Assembly: GCF_900105165.1 (NCBI RefSeq)
Contig: NZ_LT629740.1
Span: 2,294,001-2,358,000, forward strand
Origin: Mucilaginibacter mallensis
GTDB taxonomy: Bacteria; Bacteroidota; Bacteroidia; Sphingobacteriales; Sphingobacteriaceae
Reading direction: 5' to 3'
Length of the DNA: 64,000 nucleotides
Part shown: one piece after another, positions 18,440 through 25,510 of the stretch
How positions within the stretch are numbered: the first letter of the stretch is position 1
Layout of the letters: every line of letters starts with the position of its first letter
Program-made: the position numbers and the translations under genes
Notes under the pieces: generated by a model
What the model was told of the DNA's origin: nothing
The model's input: the letters and a program-made list of their open reading frames with translations, nothing else
Database searches by the model: none

Positions 18440-19882
18440 ATGACTGAAAAAAATATTAAACCTGTGCTTAAGGTCGGATTATTTGGTATAGGCCTGCAGG
18501 CATACTGGGAACAATTTGAGGGGCTTGAACAGCGCCTTGCCGCTTATGTTGATTTGGTACATGAAAAGTTAAAAGGCTATGGTGTCGAAGTTGTAAACCT
18601 CGGGCTGGTGGATACGCCGGAAAAGGCATTTGAATCGGGCAGCCGATTTAGGCGCGAGGAGGTAGACCTGATATTTTTATATGTTACCACTTATGCCTTA
18701 TCATCAACAGTATTACCGGTTGTAAGCAAGGCAAAAGTACCCGTTATTGTATTGAACCTTGCACCCGAAGCTGCTATTGATTATTCGGCGTTTAATAAAA
18801 TGAAAGATCGCACAGCTATGACAGGTGAGTGGCTTGGCTTTTGTTCAGCGTGCCCGGTGCCTGAAATTGCTAACGTTTTTAAGCGGTCAAATATTCCCTT
18901 TTACCAGATTACAGGTACGTTGCACAATGATCCTGTTGTATGGGCTGAGGTTGCTGAATGGATTGCAGCCGCTAAAGTAGCTCATGCCATGTATTATAAC
19001 CGGCTCGGTGTTATGGGTAATTACTATAACGGTATGTTGGATATCTACTCAAATCTAACGCTGCAATGCGCAACTTTTGGCGGTCATATTGAAATTATTG
19101 AGGTTGATGAGCTATCCGGTTTAAGAAACGGGATAAGTGAACAGGAGGCCGGCAAAAAGATAGAAGCGTTTTATAACAGGTTTGACGTACAGGAAGATTG
19201 CCTTGCCAGTGAAATAAAACGTGCAGCAATAACCGCTGCAGCGCTTGATAAACTAGTTGAAAAATACAGCTTAGGATCATTGGCTTATTATCATAAAGGA
19301 ACAGGTAACCCGCAAAATGAAGATACTATGAGTTCAGTTATCCTGGGCACATCCCTGCTAACGGCAAGCGGTATTCCTGTGGCCGGCGAATATGAAATAA
19401 AGAATGCACAGGCCATGAAGATAATGGATAGCTTTGGTGCAGGCGGGTCATTTACGGAATATTATGCCATGGATTTTATAGATGATGTTGTATTAATGGG
19501 CCATGATGGGCCTTGTCACCCCGCTATTGCCGAAGGCAAAATAAAGGTAAAACCCTTACAGGTATATCATGGTAAGGTTGGTAGCGGGTTATCAGTGGAG
19601 ATGTCTGTTAAACATGGCCCGGTTACCCTGTTATCAGTTATTGAAACGGTTGATGGCAAGGTGCAATTACTGATAGCCGAGGCTGAATCTGTTGCTGGTC
19701 CGATATTGGAAATTGGTAATACCAATAGCCGCTATAGGTTTCCGATCGGAGCAAGAGGGTTTGTAGAGGCTTGGAACGCTCATGGTCCAGCACATCATTG
19801 TGCGGTGGGGAAAGGACATATTGCGTCAAAAATTGAAAAATTAGCAAAACTGCTGAATATACAATCGATCAAGGTGTGTTGA
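18440..19882 (+). CDS. L-fucose/L-arabinose isomerase superfamily protein
   Basis: A 480-residue cytoplasmic protein of the sugar ketol-isomerase superfamily. The N-terminal part (KVGLFGIGLQAYWEQFEGL) fits the L-arabinose isomerase-type domain. A central block carries GEYEIKNAQAMKIMD and the metal-site-like MGHDGPCHPAI segment. The C-terminal region ends with WNAHGPAHHCAVGKGH, consistent with a last metal-binding His. In this superfamily a divalent metal is held by Glu, Asp and His and an aldose is converted to a ketose. The real substrate cannot be read; close homologues are often annotated only at superfamily level. It is divergent from the AraC gene and near the mannan genes, so a pentose or deoxyhexose side chain is possible. 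Confidence 0.8.
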   Translation: MTEKNIKPVLKVGLFGIGLQAYWEQFEGLEQRLAAYVDLVHEKLKGYGVEVVNLGLVDTPEKAFESGSRFRREEVDLIFLYVTTYALSSTVLPVVSKAKVPVIVLNLAPEAAIDYSAFNKMKDRTAMTGEWLGFCSACPVPEIANVFKRSNIPFYQITGTLHNDPVVWAEVAEWIAAAKVAHAMYYNRLGVMGNYYNGMLDIYSNLTLQCATFGGHIEIIEVDELSGLRNGISEQEAGKKIEAFYNRFDVQEDCLASEIKRAAITAAALDKLVEKYSLGSLAYYHKGTGNPQNEDTMSSVILGTSLLTASGIPVAGEYEIKNAQAMKIMDSFGAGGSFTEYYAMDFIDDVVLMGHDGPCHPAIAEGKIKVKPLQVYHGKVGSGLSVEMSVKHGPVTLLSVIETVDGKVQLLIAEAESVAGPILEIGNTNSRYRFPIGARGFVEAWNAHGPAHHCAVGKGHIASKIEKLAKLLNIQSIKVC

Positions 19883-19967
19883 GTAGTTTTTATTGGGCTA
19901 TGTTGTTGAATTTTAGATAGATTTATTAATCAGGTACTGCGCTCATCCCCAAAATACTTCATTCCTG

Positions 19968-19992
19968 TACTTTATATTTTAAGTATAAAGTA
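19968..19992. promoter_or_regulatory. 9-bp inverted repeat just upstream of the split kinase gene
   Basis: TACTTTATA and TATAAAGTA flank TTTTAAG at 19968-19992, 12 bp before the likely TTG start of the histidine kinase. It could be an operator at the kinase promoter or a weak terminator of the isomerase-like gene. Confidence 0.4.
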
Positions 19993-20004
19993 TATTGTGT
20001 TGCT

Positions 20005-20218
20005 TTGATTTATAAATCAGCGCAACACAAGTTGAAAAAAAATATATCCATATCGCTTTATTGGAAATGCCAGCTTATCGGGTGGTCGGTTGCTGCGTTG
20101 TATTGGAGTTATATAGGATACTCTGGCGGCCGTTTTAATGTTTTCATTGGTCTGTTTCAATTTTTGTCAGATGTTTTTGTTTACATATTGATCACCCACT
20201 TATACCGTAATTTTGCAA
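20005..20218 (+). pseudogene. Split LytS-type sensor histidine kinase, 5' fragment
   Basis: The first 71 codons of a membrane sensor kinase, with two hydrophobic segments (about residues 23-40 and 45-66). No ATG is available; translation would begin at the TTG at 20005 or at a second in-frame TTG at 20032. After codon 71 the frame enters a mobile element and stops at 20226. Removing 20219-25510 and one target copy (25511-25518) joins this fragment in frame to the 3' part at 25519 (junction N-F-A-I-K-H-K-W), restoring about 362 residues. The clean in-frame join shows the gene was intact before a recent insertion. Confidence 0.92.
20211..20218. repeat. Target site duplication, left copy
   Basis: TTTTGCAA immediately precedes the left terminal inverted repeat and recurs at 25511-25518 directly after the right one. 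Eight bases is the usual duplication length of IS1595-family elements. Confidence 0.95.
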
Positions 20219-20244
20219 GGCAATGATATATTACTTTACACCAA
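20219..20244 (+). repeat. Left terminal inverted repeat of the IS1595-family element
   Basis: The 26 bases are an exact reverse complement of 25485-25510. Identity stops at base 27 (A here, G in the reverse complement of the right end). Confidence 0.95.
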
Positions 20245-20285
20245 ATGAAAGTATTTATATTAAATGAAGATATTTAAAAATTTAA

Positions 20286-20750
20286 TTACAAAGTTTTTTG
20301 GGAAGAAAGACAAAAAATCACAAACTTCACAATCTCACTTAGAGCAAGAACAATTGTACCAATCGCAAGCCATAAGGTCAATCTGTTCAGCCGGGAAGTG
20401 TTTGCTTCCAAATGATTATCCAGCATTTGGTGCCGGGCAAGTTCAGAATCAGTCAACTTACGATTATTATCGTTTTCCAAAGCTTTAGCTTTATAGCCTC
20501 CGCTATGAACAAATAATCTTCCATCAAAAGTGGAAAGATAGTTGGGCAAAGTCTGATTTGATGGGTCTTTATAATCATTAATCCTTTGTATAAAACCATC
20601 TTTTTCCAGTTTGTGCAAAATCTCATCTATCTCTTTTTCATTTGGATAATTAAAGATTATTTTCACTTCTCCGAATGTTATATTCTTAGGTTGGTTAACT
20701 ATGAATTTAAGAATTTCATCTAACTTGTTAATTTCTGTGAAGTCGGTCAT
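20286..20750 (-). CDS. Cargo protein: winged-helix-like domain plus C-terminal membrane segment
   Basis: A 154-residue protein I do not recognise by name. The first 75 residues (INKLDEILKFIVNQPKNITF, then IDEILHKLEKDGFIQRIND) look like a winged-helix domain with a predicted recognition helix and wing. A charged helical stretch follows (about 90-120), then one strong C-terminal TM helix (WLAIGTIVLALSEIVKFVIF, about residues 127-147). It is the last gene of a minus-strand group that starts with the transposase and is 7 bp downstream of the 79-aa gene. A membrane-tethered DNA- or protein-binding role is possible but not shown. Confidence 0.65.
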   Translation of the reverse strand: MTDFTEINKLDEILKFIVNQPKNITFGEVKIIFNYPNEKEIDEILHKLEKDGFIQRINDYKDPSNQTLPNYLSTFDGRLFVHSGGYKAKALENDNNRKLTDSELARHQMLDNHLEANTSRLNRLTLWLAIGTIVLALSEIVKFVIFCLSSQKTL

Positions 20751-20757
20751 TGGTTTT

Positions 20758-20997
20758 TTAAACTGAGTGGAAAGGTAACTTTAAGCTATTTTTGAATTTA
20801 TCTAAATGGATCACATCACGAATTTCAGTTAATACATCTTTGTTAGGGCTATTTATCCAGTAAATACATAAAATATGACCATTTTGAATTAATTTTTTTA
20901 AATACAAAAAGAAATCATTTGCTAAATCATTATATCCTAAATCATAAAAAGTTTCCATTGCCAAATGAATATTCTTTGAGGTTTGAAAATGTTCCAT
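20758..20997 (-). CDS. Cargo protein: small hypothetical, 79 aa
   Basis: A 79-residue protein rich in Leu, Asn and aromatic residues, with no signal peptide or membrane helix. It reads as a compact alpha/beta protein (two helices around residues 8-36, a strand HILCIYWINS, another helix). It is not recognised. It lies 9 bp from the preceding gene and 7 bp from the following one in the transposase-led minus-strand group, and its codon use matches its neighbours, so it is likely a real gene. Confidence 0.6.
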   Translation of the reverse strand: MEHFQTSKNIHLAMETFYDLGYNDLANDFFLYLKKLIQNGHILCIYWINSPNKDVLTEIRDVIHLDKFKNSLKLPFHSV

Positions 20998-21006
20998 TTC
21001 AATAAT

Positions 21007-21468
21007 TTATTTAGATTTTTTAGGTGGAGGAACTCTCATTAACCCTGCAAGCAGATCATCAAATTTCACTTCCGGCTCAGGCTCTTGCTCAGGTTCTGCA
21101 GATTTGATTTCAGATTCTAACTTATCAAGTCCTTTTTCGGATAGAATAGATAAAATATAAAGGCACTTGAATAGTACGTTGGGATCGCTATCGCCTTTTA
21201 TATTGTCTTCTATTTTGCCAACACACACCGTAATTATATTTCTCAATGGTACAGCAATATCAGAATCACCTGCTTTATCTTTGAAAAAAATGGATTTATC
21301 ATTTTGATATAATACTGGTTTTCCAGTTGGAGTAGTTAAACCGATATAACTATTGAAGTCTTTTTGAGAAAAGTAAACGTGATTATCTTCTAATAGATAA
21401 TAGGCTATTTTAGCTTCACCCAATTGCAGGGTTTGTTGGTTTAATATTTTTAACTCTGTGGGCGGCAT
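21007..21468 (-). CDS. Cargo protein overlapping the transposase 3' end, 153 aa
   Basis: A 153-residue soluble protein of unknown function. The N-terminal half (LQLGEAKIAYYLLEDNHVYFSQKDFNSYIG) is beta-rich and is weakly reminiscent of the N-terminal part of P63C-type mobile-element proteins. A helical middle follows, then an acidic linker (EPEQEPEPEVKFDD) and a basic proline tail (VPPPKKSK). Its start overlaps the transposase end by 53 bp in another frame, so the two genes are translationally linked. That linkage and conserved reading frame suggest a function tied to transposition, but this is inference. Confidence 0.65.
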   Translation of the reverse strand: MPPTELKILNQQTLQLGEAKIAYYLLEDNHVYFSQKDFNSYIGLTTPTGKPVLYQNDKSIFFKDKAGDSDIAVPLRNIITVCVGKIEDNIKGDSDPNVLFKCLYILSILSEKGLDKLESEIKSAEPEQEPEPEVKFDDLLAGLMRVPPPKKSK

Positions 21469-22387
21469 TTTTAATATCGATTAGGTCATCGTATGTTAAC
21501 CTTCCTACAATATTAGATAAAATATAATCAAAACGTTCTGCCGTTCCTTTTTTTCTTGTGTTAAATCTTAACACAAATTCATTCACATAACTCTGTAAAT
21601 GATGCTTGCTTACCCAATGGTATTGCGAATCAATGCCTCGCTTTAAATGTGACCAAAAGTTCTCTACACCATTTGTATGAGCCATTTCATTAACGAATTG
21701 TTTAGCACCATGATTTACTCTTTTATGATTATACTTTTCATGCAAACGATTATATGATAACCATTCATCAGTGTAAACTGTTGCTCCCGCTGGAACCATT
21801 TTGTCTATAATGTCTTCTATCGTTTTACGGCCTACATCGTTAACAACCTGTGCATAGACATGACCATCTTTATCTCTTAATCCTATTACAGGCTTTTTTG
21901 AGGTTGTATTTCTACCTTGTGTGCCACCAGCCTTTTTCTTTTTGTGTTTATTAGCCTCTCTACCGCCCATATAAGTTTCATCGACCTGCACTTCATCTGT
22001 GAACTTAATATTGAAATCAGGGTGATTAAAAGCATACCGCAAGCGATGTAAAATAAACCATGCAGTTTTTTGAGTTACATCTATATCCTTTGCTAATTGG
22101 TGAGATGATATTCCTTTCTTATGGGATGAGAACACATACAAAGCCATGAACCATTTTACCAATGGAATTTTAGTATTATCGAATATGGTATTGGTTTTTA
22201 CATTAAAGTATTTACCAGTGTTTTTGCATTTGTATTTATTACCTGCACACTTATAGATTTTAGATTCTGGGTCAAATGGAGATATCACATTACCATTCCA
22301 TCTAATCTGCTCCATGCGTGTGATGCACTCCTGCTCAGACGGGAAAGTCTTGATTAAATCCAGTATACTTTTAAAGTCCGAAATCAT
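21416..22387 (-). CDS. IS1595-family ISXO2-like DDE transposase
   Basis: A 323-residue transposase. The N-terminal region carries a reduced zinc-ribbon-like segment (YKCAGNKYKCKNTGKYF) that keeps two of the usual four cysteines. A helix-turn-helix-like block follows (SSHQLAKDIDVTQKTAWFILHRLRYA, about 94-119). The catalytic core has D136 in VDETYMGG, D207 in VYTDEWLSY and E242 in NGVENFWSHLKRG, the signature of the DDE_Tnp_ISXO2 domain. It would cut and join the terminal repeats at 20219 and 25510. The frame is intact and starts at ATG 22387. Upstream, 71 bp separates it from a divergent cargo gene. Confidence 0.95.
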   Translation of the reverse strand: MISDFKSILDLIKTFPSEQECITRMEQIRWNGNVISPFDPESKIYKCAGNKYKCKNTGKYFNVKTNTIFDNTKIPLVKWFMALYVFSSHKKGISSHQLAKDIDVTQKTAWFILHRLRYAFNHPDFNIKFTDEVQVDETYMGGREANKHKKKKAGGTQGRNTTSKKPVIGLRDKDGHVYAQVVNDVGRKTIEDIIDKMVPAGATVYTDEWLSYNRLHEKYNHKRVNHGAKQFVNEMAHTNGVENFWSHLKRGIDSQYHWVSKHHLQSYVNEFVLRFNTRKKGTAERFDYILSNIVGRLTYDDLIDIKNAAHRVKNIKPTNPAIG

Positions 22388-22458
22388 AGTGTAAAGATAG
22401 GAATAAAATTTGACTTAAAGAAATATTTGAGTAGATATTTACACTAATTAATTATCCC

Positions 22459-23202
22459 ATGATATTTATAGAAATGGGAGTATTTTGGTTATTATTAATT
22501 ACATTTTGTATATTTCAAAGAAATAGAACCTGTAAAACTACAAACCTTATTAGCGAAAACATGAGACTTGAATCCTTTAGAGATTTATATAATTCAGAAC
22601 GTGAGTGGAAGTATAAATTAGATGACATAATACTAATTCCTATCGCCATATTAACAGGAGTTGGAAGCATTGTAAGTTTCATAGTTATTAATCATCCTAT
22701 AACTTTAAACTTTGAGGGTTATATAAATTTAGGTTTAATAATTCTTACACTAATATCAGTACTATGTAGTTTAGTTTCTTATACATTGTCATATGTAAAT
22801 ATATCAAACTGGTCTATAGGCTACGACTATTCTCATCCAACAGCTTGTAATGATGTGAACGCCTTCAGAGATGAATTGATTAGCGAAGGTAAAACTGATC
22901 TTATTGTAGAGAAAGAAACCGATGATTTTTTAGCTGAAATGTTTTCTGATTGTAGAGATGGAAATTTCAAAACCAATGAACACAGGGCAAAAAGAGTTGG
23001 ATATGGTAGATTATTTTTGTTGATTTCGGTATTTCTTACCTTCTTTTTATCAATAATGTTTATCTTTAGTTCTATGAAATTTCAAGAAATCAATTTTGCC
23101 AAAAAACCACCCACTACGGTGAAAGTTACTGAAGGTTCTATAATAAAAGATAAAACTTTGTTAATAGCCACACCGAAGCCTGATTCAGGAAAAAAGAAGT
23201 AG
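22459..23202 (+). CDS. Cargo protein: predicted four-TM membrane protein, 247 aa
   Basis: Unrecognised integral membrane protein. Hydrophobic helices are at about residues 5-20, 52-72, 78-100 and 181-203. A charged cytosolic-type region of about 75 residues lies between the third and fourth helices, and the short C-terminal tail ends in basic residues. The N-terminal pattern of an amphipathic stretch with WKYKLDD before a helical hairpin is reminiscent of SLATT-type membrane effectors of conflict systems, but I cannot establish this. It is divergent from the transposase and its stop is 2 bp from the convergent XRE gene. Confidence 0.65.
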   Translation: MIFIEMGVFWLLLITFCIFQRNRTCKTTNLISENMRLESFRDLYNSEREWKYKLDDIILIPIAILTGVGSIVSFIVINHPITLNFEGYINLGLIILTLISVLCSLVSYTLSYVNISNWSIGYDYSHPTACNDVNAFRDELISEGKTDLIVEKETDDFLAEMFSDCRDGNFKTNEHRAKRVGYGRLFLLISVFLTFFLSIMFIFSSMKFQEINFAKKPPTTVKVTEGSIIKDKTLLIATPKPDSGKKK

Positions 23203-23204
23203 CA

Positions 23205-23420
23205 TCAGATTTTTATAACTTCTTCCAATTTGACATCTAATCCTTCAGCTATCTCACATAGATAATAATATGACGGATTAATATTACCAGCTTCCAGCCG
23301 TTGGATTGACTGCTGATCTTTACCTATGGAATGGGCAAGTTGCACCTGTGTAATACCCTTTTCCTTTCGGATATCCCGGATACGTTCACCAAGTTTTTTA
23401 AGTAGTGCTTCCTTTTCCAT
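23205..23420 (-). CDS. XRE-family helix-turn-helix regulator, 71 aa
   Basis: A single-domain repressor-type protein. The helix-turn-helix is GERIRDIRKEKGITQVQLAHSIGKDQQSIQRLEAG, a typical XRE/Cro pattern, and it ends in SYYYLCEIAEGLDVKLEEVI. The ATG at 23420 is chosen; the frame continues upstream without a better start and would run over the operator repeats. It is divergent from the membrane TPR gene, and the 99-bp gap between them holds two abutting ACAAC-N6-GTTGT palindromes. Autoregulation plus control of the divergent gene is the simplest reading. Confidence 0.85.
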   Translation of the reverse strand: MEKEALLKKLGERIRDIRKEKGITQVQLAHSIGKDQQSIQRLEAGNINPSYYYLCEIAEGLDVKLEEVIKI

Positions 23421-23442
23421 TGGAAGTACATAAGTATAGTAA

Positions 23443-23474
23443 ACAACTTGGATGTTGTACAACGGATATGTTGT
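23443..23474. promoter_or_regulatory. Two abutting ACAAC-N6-GTTGT operator palindromes
   Basis: The first site is ACAAC (23443-23447), TTGGAT, GTTGT (23454-23458). The second is ACAAC (23459-23463), GGATAT, GTTGT (23470-23474). They touch with no gap, so they are 16 bp apart centre to centre. A candidate Bacteroidota -7 element of the TAnnTTTG form overlaps the right edge (23474-23481). Binding by the adjacent XRE protein is inferred from position and symmetry. Confidence 0.7.
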
Positions 23475-23519
23475 ATTTTTGAGATTATTTTGTACCTTAG
23501 TAATCCTGAAAATCCTTAT

Positions 23520-24482
23520 ATGAGAATTCAAGATTCTTGGGCGATAAAAGTGATAGTGAGATATATTGAGGCTTTAATGACTTTATATATAATTGGCTAT
23601 TTCTTTTTAGCCTTCTTTCTAATCTTTGGTTATATTTTTAAAAGAATTTATAATACCCTTGATTTTATACTTTTTTACATAGCTGGCATCAAATTTTTAA
23701 GACCTGATTTGGGGAAAAGAACCATTAAGTTAGATTCTGTTGATGGTTTTATGATCCCTTTTTTCATTTGTATGGGCTTGTTGTATGTATATGTCATTAA
23801 ACCACAAGATGACGAGGAAAAAGCTAATAACATAGCAGACCATAGACGTGTTGATTCTATGCAAAGAGTTGAGGATTCAGAAAATTATAATGAGCCTGCT
23901 GCCACTACAACATCTGATAATACACCCTCAACACAACCCACAACTGCACAAGATTATTTCAGATTAGGAAATGAAGTGGCCTATGGTAGGAACTATGAGG
24001 GTGCTATTATGGAATATGACAAGGCAATTGAACTTGACCCTAAAAACGGTGAATATTATTGTAACAGGGGTATTGCTAAGCATGAAATGGGTGGTAGTGA
24101 TAATGGCTGTTCAGATTGGCAAAAAGCTGCTGAATTAGGTAATAAATACGCAGTTAATGCACTTAGTAATTTTTGTAAAGTTAATCTTCCAGCAACAAAA
24201 GATACATCCCAAAGACAAGCATCCAGCGTTAATACCTCTTTAGCCGATACAACATTAACAAATAATGTTTCGCCTAGACAAATTCAATATACAGTAACTA
24301 CCGATAGAGCCTATTTTTATAATAACCCAGCTGACGTACAATCTATAAGGAAAGGATATTTAGTTGCAGGTGAAAATATTGTTGGTTCGGAGGAATCTAA
24401 TGGATTTGTTTATTGTGTGTTTACAAATTCAACAACCATGAAATCTTCCAAAGGATGGATATCTAAATCTTGTCTAAAATAA
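23520..24482 (+). CDS. Cargo protein: membrane-anchored TPR protein with SH3-like C-terminus
   Basis: A 320-residue protein from ATG 23520; a longer frame exists upstream but would start inside the operator repeats. It has two or three hydrophobic helices in the first 100 residues and a low-complexity Thr/Asp/Gln linker at about 115-145. Tetratricopeptide-type repeats follow (ARNYEGAIMEYDKAIELDPKN type pattern, about 148-220). The end resembles a bacterial SH3 domain (RAYFYNNPADVQSIRKGYLV and KGWISKSCL). Such proteins usually sit in the membrane with a scaffold part on one side. It is probably repressed by the XRE protein. No enzymatic motif was seen. Confidence 0.75.
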   Translation: MRIQDSWAIKVIVRYIEALMTLYIIGYFFLAFFLIFGYIFKRIYNTLDFILFYIAGIKFLRPDLGKRTIKLDSVDGFMIPFFICMGLLYVYVIKPQDDEEKANNIADHRRVDSMQRVEDSENYNEPAATTTSDNTPSTQPTTAQDYFRLGNEVAYGRNYEGAIMEYDKAIELDPKNGEYYCNRGIAKHEMGGSDNGCSDWQKAAELGNKYAVNALSNFCKVNLPATKDTSQRQASSVNTSLADTTLTNNVSPRQIQYTVTTDRAYFYNNPADVQSIRKGYLVAGENIVGSEESNGFVYCVFTNSTTMKSSKGWISKSCLK

Positions 24483-24512
24483 ATCATTGAATCAGTATAT
24501 ATAAAAAGCTTA

Positions 24513-25007
24513 ATGAACAATATTCATAATTTGATCATAGATGTAGATGAATTTTTAGATAATTCAATTAACTCTAATAATCTTGATAAGATTACCATAC
24601 CTAACAATAAAAACCTTAAAGATTTACTTGGTACGACTTTTCCGACTGAATCATCTTCAATTAACATTACTTTAAACTCACTGACATATCATTATAATTT
24701 GTTAAAGGGTGAATATTTAATGACCATCATACATGGAATGATTCTTACAAATAAGCGAGTATTTTTACATCTCCCAAGAGATAATAGAATAAGCATACCA
24801 TTATCCAATATCATATCGTATAACATTGATAAAGATAAAGCTATATTACAATTCTCATTTTTAGATGCTGAAGAAGCATTTGTTTTGAATCGTTGGATTA
24901 AACAATCTATTGTTATTAATGCTGTAGAAAATCATAAGAATGATATAGATTTTAAGAATGATGATTTAGTTAAAATAATCTGGACTCTAAAGAAGGATTT
25001 TTTCTAA
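24513..25007 (+). CDS. Cargo protein: possible bacterial PH-like domain, 164 aa
   Basis: An unrecognised soluble protein. The middle stretch GMILTNKRVFLHLPRDNRISIPLSNIISYNIDKDKAILQF resembles the beta-strand order of bacterial PH-like domains, where a LTNKR motif is followed by an I-P-L-x-x-I strand. I split it here only for description: LTNKRVFLHL, then ISIPLSNIISYNI. N- and C-terminal parts are helical and polar. It starts 30 bp after the TPR/SH3 gene on the same strand and probably shares its promoter, so the two may act together at the membrane. Confidence 0.6.
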   Translation: MNNIHNLIIDVDEFLDNSINSNNLDKITIPNNKNLKDLLGTTFPTESSSINITLNSLTYHYNLLKGEYLMTIIHGMILTNKRVFLHLPRDNRISIPLSNIISYNIDKDKAILQFSFLDAEEAFVLNRWIKQSIVINAVENHKNDIDFKNDDLVKIIWTLKKDFF

Positions 25008-25071
25008 TTTTAAAATGAACTAAAAAGCAGACCAGAGCCACATGTTTATTTACCTATTATCAATCAATAAA

Positions 25072-25094
25072 GCCTCCTGAAATCGTCAGGAGGC
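25072..25094 (-). terminator. Terminator hairpin for the 46-aa gene, probably bidirectional
   Basis: GCCTCCTGA and TCAGGAGGC form a perfect 9-bp stem around a 5-base loop. Read on the minus strand it is followed by TTTATT, and on the plus strand a T-run lies a little farther away (GGTTTTTT). It lies between the convergent 164-aa and 46-aa genes. Confidence 0.75.
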
Positions 25095-25135
25095 AGTCAA
25101 GGTTTTTTCATGAAATGGGTTTAATCTTAATTAAC

Positions 25136-25276
25136 TTACTTTTTACCACCCTTGCCGCTGGCTTGTGATACTACACTTCCAGCAAGGCTTTTTGCAATAG
25201 CCGAAGATTTAGGATTACTGAGTACTTTACCAGCTTTTGATGCCTCACTTGCTGAAGATTGTTTAGTGTTAGCCAT
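25136..25276 (-). CDS. Small basic Ser/Ala/Lys-rich protein, 46 aa
   Basis: A short gene starting ATG at 25276 and ending TAA at 25136. The product starts MANTKQSSASEASKAGKVLS and continues NPKSSAIAKSLAGSVVSQ before a GKGGKK end. It is basic and Ser/Ala-rich without cysteines. Short proteins of this style (ASK-A-x-VL, AKSLAGSxLSQ) recur on plasmids, integrative elements and phages; their function is unknown to me. It is supported by a dedicated terminator at 25072-25094 and its placement at the right end of the element. Confidence 0.75.
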   Translation of the reverse strand: MANTKQSSASEASKAGKVLSNPKSSAIAKSLAGSVVSQASGKGGKK

Positions 25277-25484
25277 AACTTAATATGTGACTTATTTTAT
25301 GTCACATTTAAATATACCCAATAAATCGCTTACTAACAATATTAGTTTTCAACAACCTGTTGGAATATCTCATTCCATATTATTATATAGAAATTATTGA
25401 CGTAGATAATTGTGAATAACTTAAATGAAGTTTAATTATCACTTTTCTAAACTATATTTGATTCAAGTGATGAAGAATTTTTAC
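25277..25484. other. AT-rich right-end region of the element
   Basis: Noncoding DNA between the 46-aa gene and the right inverted repeat. It must hold the promoter of the 46-aa gene, reading leftward. No further open frame or clear repeat was found. Confidence 0.5.
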
Positions 25485-25510
25485 TTGGTGTAAAGTAATA
25501 TATCATTGCC
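25485..25510 (-). repeat. Right terminal inverted repeat of the IS1595-family element
   Basis: Exact reverse complement of 20219-20244. A TTG at 25506 inside this repeat is in frame with the 3' part of the split kinase and could serve as a new start. Confidence 0.95.

Larger units (their letters stand above)
20219..25510. mobile_element. Complete 5,292-bp IS1595-family (ISPna2/ISXO2-like) element with cargo genes
   Basis: The ends are perfect 26-bp inverted repeats (20219-20244 and 25485-25510) beginning GGCAATGATATATTAC, flanked by the 8-bp direct repeat TTTTGCAA. An ISXO2-type DDE transposase lies inside on the minus strand. IS1595 elements make 8-bp duplications, have ends starting GG, and are known to carry passenger genes. 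Here roughly 4 kb is non-transposase DNA with about eight genes. The element interrupts a histidine kinase gene. Intact ends, intact duplication and an uninterrupted transposase suggest a recent, possibly still active, insertion. Confidence 0.95.

Noticed and set aside
20264-20488. 74-aa plus-strand frame starting MKIFKNLITKFF near the left end of the element
   Set aside because: It overlaps the better supported 154-aa minus-strand gene, has no matching domain after the first 20 residues, and its C-terminal half looks like antisense reading.
23205-23531. Longer 108-aa form of the XRE protein
   Set aside because: Its extra 37 residues would be translated from across both operator palindromes and the start of the divergent gene; the ATG at 23420 gives a normal XRE N-terminus.
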